Origin: Platynereis dumerilii
Taxonomy: Eukaryota; Annelida; Polychaeta; Phyllodocida; Nereididae
NCBI GenBank assembly: GCA_026936325.1
Contig: JAPTHN010000021.1
Span: 1,736,001 to 1,800,000 of the forward strand
DNA: 64,000 nucleotides
Reading direction: 5' to 3'
A program made the translations under genes and the position numbers. Of this stretch, positions 1 through 11,208 are shown piece by piece. Position 1 is the first letter of the stretch, and each line of letters starts with the position of its first letter. Below the pieces are notes generated by a model that had not been told where the DNA came from, did no database searches, and was given only the letters and a program-made list of their open reading frames with translations.

Positions 1-774
1 ATATAGGCCTACAGCATATCTGAAATCACAAAAAACAGAAATGGTTAGAAATGTAGTATGTCTACCGGTGTTTTCCAAAAATTCTGTCAAACAGTTGATA
101 AATTGAGCTAGATTTGACATAGAGAGCTAATATTTGGTCAGTTAATATTCAGATAACTTGCAATTAGCCTAATCCTCAAAAAAGTATATCATCAAAAATC
201 AAAAATATAAATCACACTACCACTGAGCTAACGCCCCCCCCCCCTCCTACACTACAGCGAGGATTATTAACTTTAAAAATTGAAATCTAGGTCCTACTAA
301 AAAAAATGTCCATAAAATTCAATGGACTATGGCAAATTCTTAAGATTGGAAACAATGGCATTTTCTTCATATCACCGCTACCTGGGCATCATGCATTGTC
401 ATTGAATCAATTACTTAATTTTTCCTGAGATTATCAAATTTCTTAAAAAGACAAGATATATATGCCGAGGTAGGGTCTGTTTAAAACATGCCCTGGGGCG
501 CATTCATGACACCCTCCCCCAACCTCCCTCCATCCTCCCTCCCCAATTTTCTAAGGCGTCAGAACGCTTCAGATATCGGCATTGAAACCTGAGGATCAAT
601 AGACACGGATTAACTATTACTTATTCCCGTCCTTTTCGTTTCACAAAAAATGCAATGCATATTTTCTTATGGCTAGTTTAGCCTATTTTTGGTGCACAAT
701 GCTGCAATGACCAATGTTCAGACAACACCTTATCGACTACTTAAATTTAAAAGTGTTTGAAGTTCTGTACTTAC
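1..774. other. No gene seen; single-copy-looking AT-rich DNA
   Basis: No coding segment could be supported. It holds one TAGGCCTA palindrome (4-11) and a C-run near 232-244. If the minus-strand gene described at 775-3300 is real, this stretch should contain its next intron and possibly more exons. No acceptor of the required phase was recognised. Confidence 0.4.
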
Positions 775-880
775 TTTTGCAGGGCGTTGAACTTGTGTTT
801 GCAGCCACTTTCTTTTCAGGCAATTCATTAGTAAATCCATTGTAATCAGCAGATGCAGATCCAGCATGCCAAGTATTTTG
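775..880 (-). CDS. Putative internal coding exon of an unidentified gene
   Basis: Read on the minus strand, this 106-bp segment is fully open for 35 codons (beginning QNTWHAGSASADYNG and ending SSTPCK). It starts after an AG at 881-882 and ends at a consensus donor GTAAGT (774-769), leaving phase 1. Its frame matches the phase-0 end of the 50-bp exon at 1145-1194. Composition is protein-like and not simple repeat. No domain was recognised. The polypyrimidine tract before the acceptor is weak, and plus-strand acceptor-like sites overlap it (near 781-821), so the strand is not certain. Confidence 0.38.
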
Positions 881-1144
881 CTTCATGGCTTGGTTTGTTT
901 ATGATAAACTAGGTCAGAGATGTTGTCCAACACAAAAGTTCATGCAGAGGGCAGCACAGCCACCATTGCAGACTCAACTCCTCCTAGTGAGATCTCACCG
1001 TACTATGTTCTTTTTAAGTTCCACTCTGCTGCATACACTGACCATATTCAGTCTGAGATCAACTCTAATCTTCTTAATAGCTTCTGAGTAGGTCTATTTT
1101 GAAATCAATTGAAATATCAGCAATCCAAACCAAGAAAGCCTCAC

Positions 1145-1194
1145 CTGAAACAAGAACCCACTGGTAGCATCAGGGAATTTCCTTTTCAAAACAG
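1145..1194 (-). CDS. Putative short coding exon of the same unidentified gene
   Basis: On the minus strand a TTTCTAG acceptor precedes 50 bp that are open in only one of three frames (reading VLKRKFPDATSGFLFQ after a split first codon). A donor CAG|GTGAGG follows. The exon ends in phase 0, which is what the 775-880 exon needs. It needs one base from the preceding exon, whereas the start-codon exon at 2839-2999 ends in phase 2. At least one exon between them is therefore missing from this model, or the two parts belong to different genes. Confidence 0.38.
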
Positions 1195-1759
1195 CTAGAA
1201 ATACCGTATAGTTTGTGATACCCCATTTTGGAGAAAAGTGGATTAATGGGGGCATCCAGCCAGAGGGGGGGGGGCTAAAAATGTTGTCATCAATTGTAGG
1301 TCTGAAAGGAAGGGTCTCCAGGAGCTATCTTTTCTTGAGTGAAATTACATCTACCGAACATGTGTGTTAGATTGGTTGCGTCACAAATGAAAACATTGAG
1401 TAGATTGGACTGTCGGCGTCATAAATATGCAAAAAATAAGCACCAAATGACTGGGTCAAAACATCGCAAAAATGTGATATTCATCAAATGACAATATTAA
1501 AAGCAAAGCTACACATGGGTATAGGTGTATTTCTACTGTAAGACATCTGCATGGTTGCTGAGATGTCAGGCCAAATGTCTGTCCTCTGCTTTACGTGACA
1601 AACTAGTAAAACTACAGTGGATATTTTGACCAGAAACATGTCATTTCCATTTTTTCATGGCTGTGTGAATGTGTGATTGAATTGCAAATAACAGCATGAT
1701 AAAAAATTCTTAGTAAACTTTGAAAACACCCAAAAAAAAAAACGCTTTAACAAACTATG
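1195..1759. other. No gene seen
   Basis: No coding or RNA feature was supported. It contains a G-run (about 1264-1273) and an A-run (1731-1742). On the gene model above it would be intron. Confidence 0.4.
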
Positions 1760-2150
1760 TTACACAGCTATGAACACCATGAGTGTCAGGTCTGCTCTGA
1801 ATTAACTCGAGTCCGAAGGACGAGTGTTATTCAGAAGGCAGACCTGACATGAATGATGTTCATAGCAGTGAACTACACTGTTATGGGGTTTTATTTATAT
1901 CCCGCAATGATTTATCAGTGGTTTTTACTGAATTTTAGTCTGATAACTTCAAATTCTCCCAAGTTTGGAGCAGCAATTTGTTGTGACGTCACCAGCAGCC
2001 CATTGTGACGTCATGACATAAACAATCACTGCCCATTGTTTACATAACAACGTCAGATAATTTATTTCATTGAGTTCACACGGATGAACTCAATGGTGTG
2101 AACTCAATGGTTTTTTCATGGTGTTCACTCGCAATTGCGGGATATATTAG
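1760..2150. repeat. Inverted-repeat (foldback/MITE-like) cluster with two CRE motifs
   Basis: Two nested inverted structures are visible. Arms at about 1766-1808 and 1823-1868 (GCTATGAACA...TCAGGTCTGC and its complement) form a hairpin. A second pair, TATATCCCGCAAT near 1897 and ATTGCGGGATATA near 2136, brackets about 250 bp. Between the latter lie two perfect TGACGTCA octamers. The GAACACCATGA motif occurs in both parts in opposite orientation, so the whole may be one composite non-autonomous DNA element. No clear target duplication was found. Confidence 0.6.
1984..2013. promoter_or_regulatory. Pair of perfect CRE octamers
   Basis: TGACGTCA occurs at 1984-1991 and again at 2006-2013, 22 bp apart (about two helical turns). 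This is the palindromic binding site of CREB/ATF proteins. Both lie inside a foldback element, so function is only a possibility. Confidence 0.45.
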
Positions 2151-2838
2151 CTTTACCCAATTCACCCAAAGCTATTATTTATTTTATTTCAATTTTAAAA
2201 ACTTTAAAAACTGGACAAGAAAATTATTATTATCTATCAAAACCACGTCCAATTAAGCATGTCGGCATAAAAATTCACAGCTTCTTATGCCAATTAACAT
2301 ATTAAGATAGACACAGTCAAAGTCACACATAGTACATCCTGACTGCCACTGAGTGACGCTGAAAGGAGAAAAACATTACGGATTTGACATGATCAGGAAA
2401 TACAGCAGATCTATCCACTTGCCGAATGAGATGAACTCAAGTCTGATTGTCATCCCAGAGGCAGAACTCAGAAAATAAAAATAGCATGCAATGCATGCGA
2501 CGTGTCCTCAGGCCATTGAATAAAATAAAATCAATTTGTTCTTCTGCCTGCGCCTGGTAGGTGACAGGGCAGTCTGGGGTTTGTTTATGTCCCTCTCTCT
2601 TCGGAGTCCAGGGAGAACCAAACTACCATTACTATATCAGCTCAGACTGTGATCAGCTATCCGGTTTTTGCAAAACAAAATTTATTATGTGTGTTGGATG
2701 TCAAATGCTGCATGCAATCTGAGATGATTTTGGCCAATTACAATCTTATATTCAAGAGGAGAGACATGAAATTGCAGGTAGGGTATCATTACGTGTAGTG
2801 TAACCACTGGCAAGGATTACTTTGAGTTGTCATTTAAC
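2151..2838. other. No firm gene; possible intron of the minus-strand gene
   Basis: On the minus strand about 2446-2629 is open for some 60 codons after a TAG, and a second overlapping frame is open for about 37. Neither has a convincing polypyrimidine tract or donor, so it is not called as an exon. Confidence 0.35.
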
Positions 2839-2999
2839 CTGTGAAATGTTTTAGGGATCATAACAACTTTCATACTTTCATTGTTTACACTTGACGAAGC
2901 TGCATCAGCTGCATCACGACAAAAGGCCCGAGGCGACCTCGGATACAAAAACCATTCACATGATTCAGTGAGCCACTGAGTGTGACCTGATTCAGCCAT
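2839..2999 (-). CDS. Putative start-codon exon of an unidentified gene
   Basis: The ATG at 2999-2997 has a near-ideal animal context (GAAATGGC, A at -3 and G at +4). Ten bases upstream a T-rich tract ends in CCCAG, giving an acceptor with the exon starting at 3009. The frame (MAESGHTQWLTESCEWFLYP...) stays open to a possible donor CACAG|GTTAAA at 2839/2838. Without splicing it would end as a 60-residue protein at 2817. A strong donor at 3179 and a CRE lie just upstream, as expected for a 5' untranslated first exon. No domain was recognised. The reading is an inference from splice signals and start context. Confidence 0.42.
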
Positions 3000-3179
3000 T
3001 TCTCATTTTCTGGGCATAAAATTAAAAATTAAAATGCCATAAATTTCCAAAAAAATTGGCATAATACTGATCAGATAATGGAATTGACAGAACTGCTGAC
3101 CAGGCCACAACAACACACCAATAGCTACAAGCTAAACTAAAAGAGTAACATCAAGAAAATTGATAAATGTACAACTTAC

Positions 3180-3265
3180 CTTGAATAACTTGATTGTTGT
3201 TTAAAGTGAAATGGCCTTCAATGAATCAAAACAAAAACATGAAAACAGCAGACAACACACCTCAC
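3180..3265 (-). other. Putative untranslated first exon with strong splice donor
   Basis: On the minus strand TTCAAG|GTAAGT (3180/3179) is a full-consensus 5' splice site. The sequence upstream contains only a short ATG frame that stops at once, so it looks untranslated. The intron to the start-codon exon would be 170 bp. The transcription start is guessed from the CRE position, and the right border is approximate. Confidence 0.35.
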
Positions 3266-3286
3266 GCGCACCTGCACAAGAAATGA

Positions 3287-3294
3287 TGACGTCA
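3287..3294. promoter_or_regulatory. CRE octamer upstream of the putative first exon
   Basis: TGACGTCA lies about 110 bp upstream of the strong minus-strand donor at 3179 and close to CpG-containing sequence (3264-3269). This is a typical promoter-proximal place for CREB/ATF binding. It is the best hint of where the minus-strand gene would start. Confidence 0.4.
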
Positions 3295-3420
3295 CATGTG
3301 ATATTGACGCAAGGGGGACAACTGCAGAATATGCGAGAGTGCCCCTAGTGTTTTGAGCATTCATTAAAATTTTCTTAATTTTGATGCAGGTTGAATTTAT
3401 AGTGTCCCATCTAAATGTTA

Positions 3421-3625
3421 TAGTGTATCATAGGCGTATTTCGCAGGGGGTCAGGGGGGGGCTGCAGCCCCCCCTGGCATCAGGGCAAATGGCATATATC
3501 AGGGCAAATCCTGACCAATCAGGGCAGATCCACTGCCCTGGTCACATCCGCGCAATGTTAACATTTCAGGGCGAAATAGCGACAGCCCCCGCGAAACGCC
3601 GGTCCCGTACGCCTATGTAGTGTAT
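3421..3625. mobile_element. hAT-type MITE with perfect 8-bp target duplication
   Basis: The element runs 3429-3617 (189 bp). Its ends are inverted (CATAGGCGTA... and ...TACGCCTATG), and it is flanked on both sides by TAGTGTAT (3421-3428 and 3618-3625). An 8-bp duplication with CA...TG ends is the signature of the hAT superfamily. It carries a G-run/C-run stem near 3455-3475 and no transposase. Confidence 0.85.
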
Positions 3626-3969
3626 GACAAATTTGACATCATATTGCGCATTGACATAGGTCTACAAGAATAGAACTAGCCATGTAAGTGGGTGTAGACC
3701 TATTTTGCCCTGAAGTTTTACAATATAATGTGCTCCTGAAGAAACACATTTTGGATCCTCAGGAGGCCAAGTGAACCAACCCGGGGAATCAACCCATAAT
3801 TTTGCCAGAACTTTCCATGTTTCTATGGGTTTGGGCATAAATTCACTAGCCGTTCACCCATTAGGGGCAACCATTTGTTTTCCAGGGGGGGGGCTTGGAG
3901 TTCTGGAGTTTTCCTCGGCAGGTAATTATTCATTTCACAGTAACGGCAGCAGTAATTATTTATTTTGAG
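3626..3969. other. No gene; part of a dispersed repeat
   Basis: About 3865-3962 resembles segments near 11140-11205 (opposite strand), 25435-25510 and 62690-62760. They share an ACTCCAAGCCCC-type core next to a short AT-rich stretch. Family unknown. Confidence 0.4.
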
Positions 3970-3974
3970 CACAC

Positions 3975-4140
3975 TAAGTGGGCGTCTGTATTCGACGGAA
4001 CGGAACGGAATTGACGGAATGGAATATCTGTATTCCGCGGAACTGTAAAATGCGGAATTGTAAAATGCGGAACTGTAAAAAACGGAACTGTAAAATGCGG
4101 AACTGCAAAACACGGAACTGTAAAATGCGGAATTCCACTG
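3975..4140. repeat. 15-bp minisatellite, GGAACTGTAAAATGC type
   Basis: About six to seven units of a 15-bp repeat occupy roughly 4035-4138. They are preceded by GGAACGGAAC-type sequence and the flank GGGCGTCTGTA. The same sequence type occurs inverted at 10890-11040. Apparent open frames here are period artefacts. Confidence 0.8.
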
Positions 4141-4159
4141 TGCACTGCTGTGGAAGACA

Positions 4160-5050
4160 CCCTTAATTGTATGTAGGGCTACTTGAAATTGGATAATGAA
4201 CACCAATTAAGGAAGGTGTGAATTAGGGCTGAATGTCATTCCCATCAATTGCCATTAGGCCTATATAGGCCTGTTATTTTAGTAAGGATTTACAAACAGT
4301 TTTTATTGTGATCAGTATGCAAAGTGATGACATTTTGATTTTGATTGATTTGTTGATCTGGTACATTACACGGCCTACATTAAAAAGCCTTGGATAATAC
4401 AATAAATTTAACTAATTTCCATTGCAGTCCAAAGGTAAAAAAGGGCATAGGCCTATATATTGCATGCTTTTCTTTGTTGCTTACATTTTTGCTGTAATCT
4501 GGCCAGTTTTCGTTTATTAGTCTATTCTTAATGACCCTTCCTAATTAAATTTTTCCTATTTCATTTGGTATTCATTAATGCTATAAGGCTATAAGTATTT
4601 TTTGTTTATTCTCCATCTTACCTGAGGGTTAAATAAAGCTTTACCGAACAGTCTGATGTCCAGTAAGAAAGAAAAAAGAAAGAAAGAAGCCTGTAAAAGT
4701 ATGGAACTTACCTTCATACCTTTGTTCCCCATTCCCTGTATTTCCCCATCACCCATGCTGTCGGGGGTTGTAAGACTGTATGGAATCACTAGCCCTGAAT
4801 ACTGAGGTATGCTCTTTCCCCAGTTGGGACATGTTCCTATGTTTCCAAGTCCATATGTTCCCCTACCCATATTATATATTCCCCTATTTGTGTACAATTT
4901 GTACATGTGTATAGTGCATACAAATTATTTCACTTGTCATTCAAAATTCTAGTGTTAGAATGCCTAAATTGTTTGATTTTGAAGTACAAAATTACCCAAA
5001 TATTTTCAACCAAAATCTGATTTTTACGTATACTCAAACACGTTTAATAT
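4160..5050. other. No gene firmly seen
   Basis: It contains two TAGGCCTA palindromes (4256-4263 and 4448-4455). On the minus strand about 4711-4900 is open and Gly-rich and ends at AAG|GTAAGT, which is noted as a possible exon but not called. Confidence 0.35.
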
Positions 5051-5054
5051 ATAT

Positions 5055-5363
5055 GCTGGGTGGCCAAGTGGCTTAGGTGCCCGACTGCTCCGCTGAAAAT
5101 CTTTGTCTGCATGGGTTCGAACCCCGGGTGGGGAACCCAAAATTTTCAGTGGACCTTCATGAGCAAAATCCCAGCTAAGCTGGATGTCGTTCGGATGAGA
5201 CGTTAAATTGGCCACCCCTTGTATCAGTGACTGTGCTGGGCAAGTAAAAGATCCCTCACATGGGGTAAATGTGTAACATGTTGAGGACTCCTGCTCTCTC
5301 TCCCATTTCATCAATCAACCGTTATGAGTGCCCAGAACTGGGCTTAGAGGGCTGCACTAACCA

Positions 5364-5431
<68 letters not shown>
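5055..5431 (+). mobile_element. tRNA-derived SINE (family A) with (TATC)n tail
   Basis: The head is tRNA-like: an A-box match TGGCCAAGTGGC (5061-5072) and a B-box match GGGTTCGAACCCC (5113-5125), which together form an internal Pol III promoter. The body contains GGATGAGACGTTAAA, a motif that, from memory, resembles the central domain of several V-/Nin-type animal SINEs. The element runs into a pure (TATC)n tract at 5364-5431. A diverged copy lies inverted at 42225-42548. Confidence 0.8.
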
Positions 5432-5859
5432 CTGCTCCTGAATGTTCCTGTAGGACCTCAGCCGGTGCTAGATTTTTGCATACCCCCTCCCCACGTGTTT
5501 AATGATGATCCATTGATAATGTAAAGACTGGTTACATGTATTTCAAAGCCTATTGGCAAAAATCAGAAAATGTGTAAAAATGCAGAAGGGCACACGTTTT
5601 TGGATGTCTATGACAGCACTGCATATAGCACTGTAACTTATTTTCCAAAAGCAGGCAAACGTGCCAAGTGGGAAAGGGCTTAACATGGGATTATTATAGA
5701 ATTAACTAGCATTCACCCGTGATAAAGGATATACTTTGGCAGTGTGGAGAATGAGTGAATGAATGAAGCAATGTGGGTATAGATCTATGTATCTATGTAT
5801 ATATCTATCTATCAATCTATCAATGTATGTGGATTTATCGAAATTTTCCTGATCCATGC
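5432..5859. other. No gene; short TATC/TATG microsatellite
   Basis: An imperfect TATC/TATG tract lies at about 5778-5828. Nothing else was recognised. Confidence 0.4.
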
Positions 5860-7080
5860 CCACAGGCCAATTTGTAATTTCATAACTCACAGTGAAATAG
5901 CAAGGGCTCAATGGGCAGTTCAAGGATGTCAGCCATTCTGAAGTGGGCATTTGTGGCCAGCTTGGATGCCTCAACACGTTCCCGATTCATACCCACAGGC
6001 CAATACCTGTACCAAATTTCATAACTCTAAGCGAAATATTTAGATCACAATGGGCAGTTCAAGAAATGAAGAAAGATGGCTGGCAAAATGGCCGCCATCT
6101 TGGATTTCTCAACATTTTCCCGATCGATGCCCACAGGTCAATACCTGTACCAAATTTTATGACTCTTAAGTGAACTATTAAGGTCACATTGGGCAGTTCA
6201 AGAAATGAAGAAAGATAGCTTCCAAAATGGCCGCCATCTTGGATTTCTCAACATGTTCCTGGTCCATACCCACAGGCAAATACCTATGGCAAATGTCAAA
6301 ACCGTAAGTGAAATATTAAGGTCACAATGGGCAGTTCAAGAAATGAGGAGAGATTGCTGCCAAAATGGCCACCACGTAATGGCCACCAGCTTGGATTTCT
6401 CAACATGTTCCTGATCGATACCCACAGGCCCATACCAAATTGCATAACTGTAAGTGAAATATTAAGGTAACAATGGGCAGTTCAAGAAATGAAGAAAGAT
6501 GGCGGCCAAAATGGCCACCACAAAATGGCCGCCATCTTGGATTTCTCAACATGTTCCAGATCAATACCCACAGGCCAATAGCTGTAGCAAATTTTATAAC
6601 TCTAAGCAAAATATTGTGGTCACAATGGGCAGTTAAAAAAATGAAGAAAGATGGTTGCCGAAATGGCTGCCATCTTGGATTTCTCAACATGTTGCTGATC
6701 CATACCCACAGGCCAATACCTGTGCCAAATGTCATAAGTGTAAGTTAAAAAATAAGGTCACAATGGGCAGTTGAACAATGAAGAAAGATGGCAACCAAAA
6801 TGGCCGCCATCTTGGATTTCCAAAATGGCCGCCATCTTGGATTTCTCAACATGTTCCTGATCGATACCCACAGGCCAATGCCTGTACCAAATTTTTTAAC
6901 TGTAAGTGAAATATTAAGGTCACAATGGGCAGTTCAAGAATGAAGAAAGATGGCTGCCAAAATGGCCGCCACAAAACGGCCGCCATCTTGGATTTCTCGA
7001 CAACTTGCAAAATTATACCCATAGCCCCATACCTGTGCCAAATTTCATAACTCTAAGTCGAAAAATGAGAAAGCCTTATG
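5860..7080. repeat. Minisatellite of about 130-150 bp units with YY1-type motifs
   Basis: Eight to nine units repeat the order: CCCACAGGCCAATACCTGTACC, a CATAACTCTAAGTGAAATAT-like stretch, GTCACAATGGGCAGTT, AAGAAATGAAGAAAGATGGC, then AAAATGGCCGCCATCTTGGA and TTTCTCAACATGTTCC. Some units carry an extra AAAATGGCC block. GCCGCCATCTTGG is a perfect YY1 site and appears at about 6091, 6230, 6528, 6803, 6828 and 6979. Short open frames here are artefacts of the repeat. Confidence 0.9.
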
Positions 7081-9239
7081 AGTGAGCGTAAAAACTGCCA
7101 CACAAGATGGCCACGCAGAATACTATTATAGAATGGTCCTCAGAAAACCTTGTCAAAGTCAGAGCAATTAATAGAAGATCAGTAGTCATCAATATGACTT
7201 TCTCATAGTAAGCCTAAAGCACAGTGACATTTTCATTAAAGTTGTAAGATGCAGGTGCATGAGAAACAACAAATTGACTGACAACATGAAGCTATCACTA
7301 ACTAAACATGCTGAAGAGCAACAACCAATGGTGTGTCTGGAATCAAGAAATAAGAGCAACAAAAGCCCACCTTATAAATCTATTTCCCTGAGTGCAAAAG
7401 CCACACTTTTTGCTAATTGTGTAAATCAAACAGCAGACTCCATGAGTCCCTCCATAAACCGATGACACGAAGTGTCAGAGGGACTCCTTGAATTGGATTT
7501 TTTTTTATTCACCAAAAATGTTAACTGATTGGTTACACAATGTTTTTATAAACACTGGTCTTTGCCAAATACTTCTACTGACTGGTTAGGTAACTTTTCA
7601 TAAACATTAATAATTTTTGTTTATATCTTTTATGACTAATTATCAAAGCTAGTTATGTCACTTTCTTCTGTTTCTCCCATTGTTGCTGCAAACCTTGCAT
7701 AGGAGCTAATAACTTAAAAGTATAAACATTCATTTTGTTATCCAATGTTATTGTTATTAATCTAAGATTCCCACAGTATGAAAGAAAACAATTTTGTTCT
7801 GCCAAATCGTGCTCATTTGCATTTCAATTGCATGCTGCTTTTGGCTGTTTACTTGGCCAGTTCCAGCAGACTGATCAAACAGTGTGGCGCCTGATGCCAA
7901 GGCTATTTTCTTGCGTGACAATTGAAATTATACAATGCTTTGATAAGATAGCCATAACAACCAACAAAAAGACTTGCCTGACTTGATTGATGACTGATGT
8001 GTTTTCATAAATATTTAGGTGACACCATCTAAGAACATTTAAATTATTGCATAAAACTGTGTGACAGTGACCGTTTTGAGCTACTGTTTTGGACCTTCTC
8101 CTTTTCCCCCGTGGAATTCGACTTTAATCAGTTAATTTACAGATTTTTGATATTTCATTGTATGATTAGTCGCTTGTTTGACAAACATATTTAAGAATTT
8201 TGAAGAAGTGACATGCTGCTTCATATATATAAGTCATTAGGTTATAATTAAGGTGAACACATCTTTTGGTTAAATTTCAACAGACTAGACCCAGGAGACA
8301 GTCGAATAAGTTGAGCAAGTCAGTTGAATTTCATTTTCAAGTCAGTCAGTCACATTTGGATCAACTAGTCACTGATGTGTTTTGCCAAAGTCAGTTGGGT
8401 CAACTAAATCTGACTGAGAAAGCGTATCCAACCAAGGATAATGAAAACCACTGAAATTTTTTAATTATTTCGAAAGTGGATAAGACTTAACCAGTTGCTT
8501 TTATTGATTTGTTAAAAACTAATTTTCAAATAATTGTAATTTTAAAATGAGAATGCAATCCTACTCTTAAAACTCTATCTATTCAACTGTGATGTGACCT
8601 CTTCTCCTCCATCCATACTCCAGCAAAATCGACCAAATTTTACATGACGATTCCTGCTGACATTGCCTTTGTTTGTGGCTAATAAAATCTCTTGAAGTCC
8701 TCCCTTATTTCTTATTAATCATCTTTTTCTACACTCCTTTTCACGAAATTCCTTCATGCACCTCTGCGACGCCATTACATCTACACTCACTTCACTTGCA
8801 CCAACTCCCCCTGCTCCTCTCAGTCACACAATGTATTTCGGGGGGAGGGACAGCCACATAAGCAACAGCCTCAGCTGTACTGGGTAGACACCAAGCATTT
8901 TCGCGGCCTTTGCTCTACCAGTGATAGTTTCTAAACTGTCCCTGGTTATACAGGATGCAAGTCATGTAATACGCACATACACATAGGCATATGTACTGTG
9001 CATGTGAAATTACATACAACACTTAATTCCTAAACCCCACCCATACATCTTCATTAGCCCCTAATGTATAACACCACAATCAAATCCCAATACACACATT
9101 GTACTAACACTATCATCAGCCACAAAGTTCATCATTTCCTCACAGTTATAACATTCATTTGCCCTGACTGCTTACTGTCACTATCAAAATAATGTTTTTC
9201 CACCAAATCCTCGCACAATGCCACTGTCTCTAGATAGAC
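7081..9239. other. No gene seen
   Basis: AT-rich sequence with no supported gene, RNA or transposon. Short open frames (for example 7259-7465 and 7735-7986) have neither convincing composition nor splice signals. Confidence 0.4.
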
Positions 9240-9300
9240 ACATAGATATAGATAGACAGATATAGATCAGATAGATAGATAGCTAGATAGATAGATAGGC
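9231..9300. repeat. Imperfect (GATA)n microsatellite
   Basis: A GATA/CATA-type tetranucleotide tract with interruptions. Confidence 0.85.
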
Positions 9301-10885
9301 ACTCAACTTTTTACACTTTGGCCAACTCACTTCCCTTTTTTCATACACCTACAAGCTACAACACATGCATGCCTCTGTCTACAAGTTGACCGCTTTTTGC
9401 TGCCACCTAGGGTGCAAAATTCGCGAGCTCCTGTGAGCGGTCAACAGAATTTGGATCAGTGGAAGACACCATGGTCTAGATTATTTCCAAAAACTCTGCA
9501 AGTGTCTAATCTGACTTTGGTTGGCTTCAATTTTAAGCAGACAGCTTATAAATACTAAAATAAGTTGGAACTATTTTTTATCATGGAGGATGTATACATT
9601 ATAGCTCACATACATTGTCAGTATAGAGGGGGCCACTTGTGGCATGGACAAGACATTTTGCTGAGTGTAACACAGCTTTTATGAAATTGTGAATTATATT
9701 GTGGTCCTAGTTAATAAATCTCCATAAAGTAATAGAATAAATACAATTGAGCATTTTTGATATCACAAAGCAAAAACATTGGCTTTGTATGGACAAGTAA
9801 ATAAGTGAGAATGCATTCTTTTTGGACCCTTTTCTGACCACAATTTAACATGCACTAAATGGCATAAGTAGATTGAATACCATCAAACTTCTGATGAGTA
9901 AAATCATCCCTTTCACAGGCAAAGTGTATGCTAAAGTTTCAAAACTTTCTTTTTGTCTCATGATTTCCAAACATTTTCATTCAAAGCAGTGGACTGAGAT
10001 ATCAGCCAGCAACCATGCTTTGTGAAAGTAGTTTGGCGTAGTAATATGGACAGCTGTTGTGCGACCTGATCTGGTAATCTGTCCCAAACAGATCAAATTA
10101 TTGTTGACCCAATTCGATTTTCCAGGGACTGTCAGCATTCTGCTGCCACTTGACAGTCCCGAACAGAGACAGTGCATGCCTAATAAAATTAGTATATCGC
10201 ATTCATTAATTCTTCACATGTATATCATAGCAAAAATGAACGCAATTAAATACATATCACATGAAATGCATTTTCACGCCACCTACCTCTCCAACGGGCA
10301 TTCTAGTTGTTCTTGAATCTTACTGTTCACCTTTTTTCCGAAATCATTTTTTGAAGAGTTGGATTTAGTAAATAGTAATTTTTACAACTAGTTGGAGTTT
10401 AATTCTGCCAACTATAGTTGAATTCCTGTTTGGTCAGTCATGATTTAATTTTCAACTGACTCCTGGGCCTACCGCAGGCTTAAATAATATCATGGCAGTG
10501 ACAATGTCAAATTGAACATGTAGCATTAATTTAGTACCTGGTGCATGTTTGTTCATATAGGTCTAAAATACATTTATTGAAAATTCAGACTTTACTTCAA
10601 ATTAAAAAAGTTGTAAATCATAGGCTTACATGCATGTCATCAAAGAAAAAACTGATTGGATGAGAAGTCCATCACAGCAAATCATATTTCAAATCTCTGA
10701 AAGGCTAATTGCACTTCAAGAGTGTTCACCAGACTTGACACTTCAATCACATTCATATCCTGACACTTCAATGCCAATAGAATAGACACTGACACATCAA
10801 TTCCAATTAGACACTGATAGGCCTACAACAAGAATAGAAGGGCACCTTGCAATCCAATGGCAATGAAAGACCCTGTGTGTATACT
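9301..10885. other. No gene; two small hairpins
   Basis: Inverted sequences: GTTGACCGCT near 9384 with AGCGGTCAAC near 9436, and GGGACTGTCA (10125-10134) with TGACAGTCCC (10151-10160), the latter a perfect 10-bp stem with a 16-base loop. Nothing else was recognised. Confidence 0.4.
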
Positions 10886-10889
10886 TTTT

Positions 10890-11041
10890 CCAATGCCAAT
10901 TCCGCATTTTACAGATTCCATTCCGCCGATTCCGCATTTTACAGATTCCGTTCCGCATTTTACAGATTCCGCATTTTACAATTCCGTTCCGCAAAATACA
11001 GATTCCGTTCCGTTCCGCGTTTTACAGACGCCCCACACTAA
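10890..11041. repeat. Minisatellite related to 3975-4140, inverted
   Basis: Units of the type TTCCGCATTTTACAGA repeat about seven times, ending in GTTTTACAGACGCC and CACACTAAGTCG. This is the reverse complement of the 3.98-4.14 kb array, including its GGCGTCTGTA flank. The two arrays are the same repeat family in opposite orientation. Confidence 0.8.
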
Positions 11042-11208
11042 GTCGCCAAATATTCATTCCTAAATCAAGCATCACCTTAAGTGTTAAGAAATATGCCTAC
11101 ACCTACCAGAAACTATTTATTTCAAGAATTTTTTTATTAAACCAAACATTTAAGCAAGAAATTATTTTAAAGAAAAACTCCAAGCCCCCCATGATATAAA
11201 ATGGTTGC

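Noticed and set aside
2446-2629. Minus-strand 60-codon open segment as a missing exon of the 775-3300 gene
   Set aside because: No polypyrimidine tract at the possible acceptor, no donor, and the phase does not fit the start-codon exon.
4589-4906. Minus-strand 105-codon frame with a strong donor AAG|GTAAGT near 4711
   Set aside because: The peptide is Gly/Ile-rich and without domain, the acceptor side is unclear, and it does not join in phase with the 3180 exon. One good donor is not enough.
5860-7080. CRISPR-like array
   Set aside because: Units are contiguous tandem repeats with no regular spacers, and the genome is eukaryotic.
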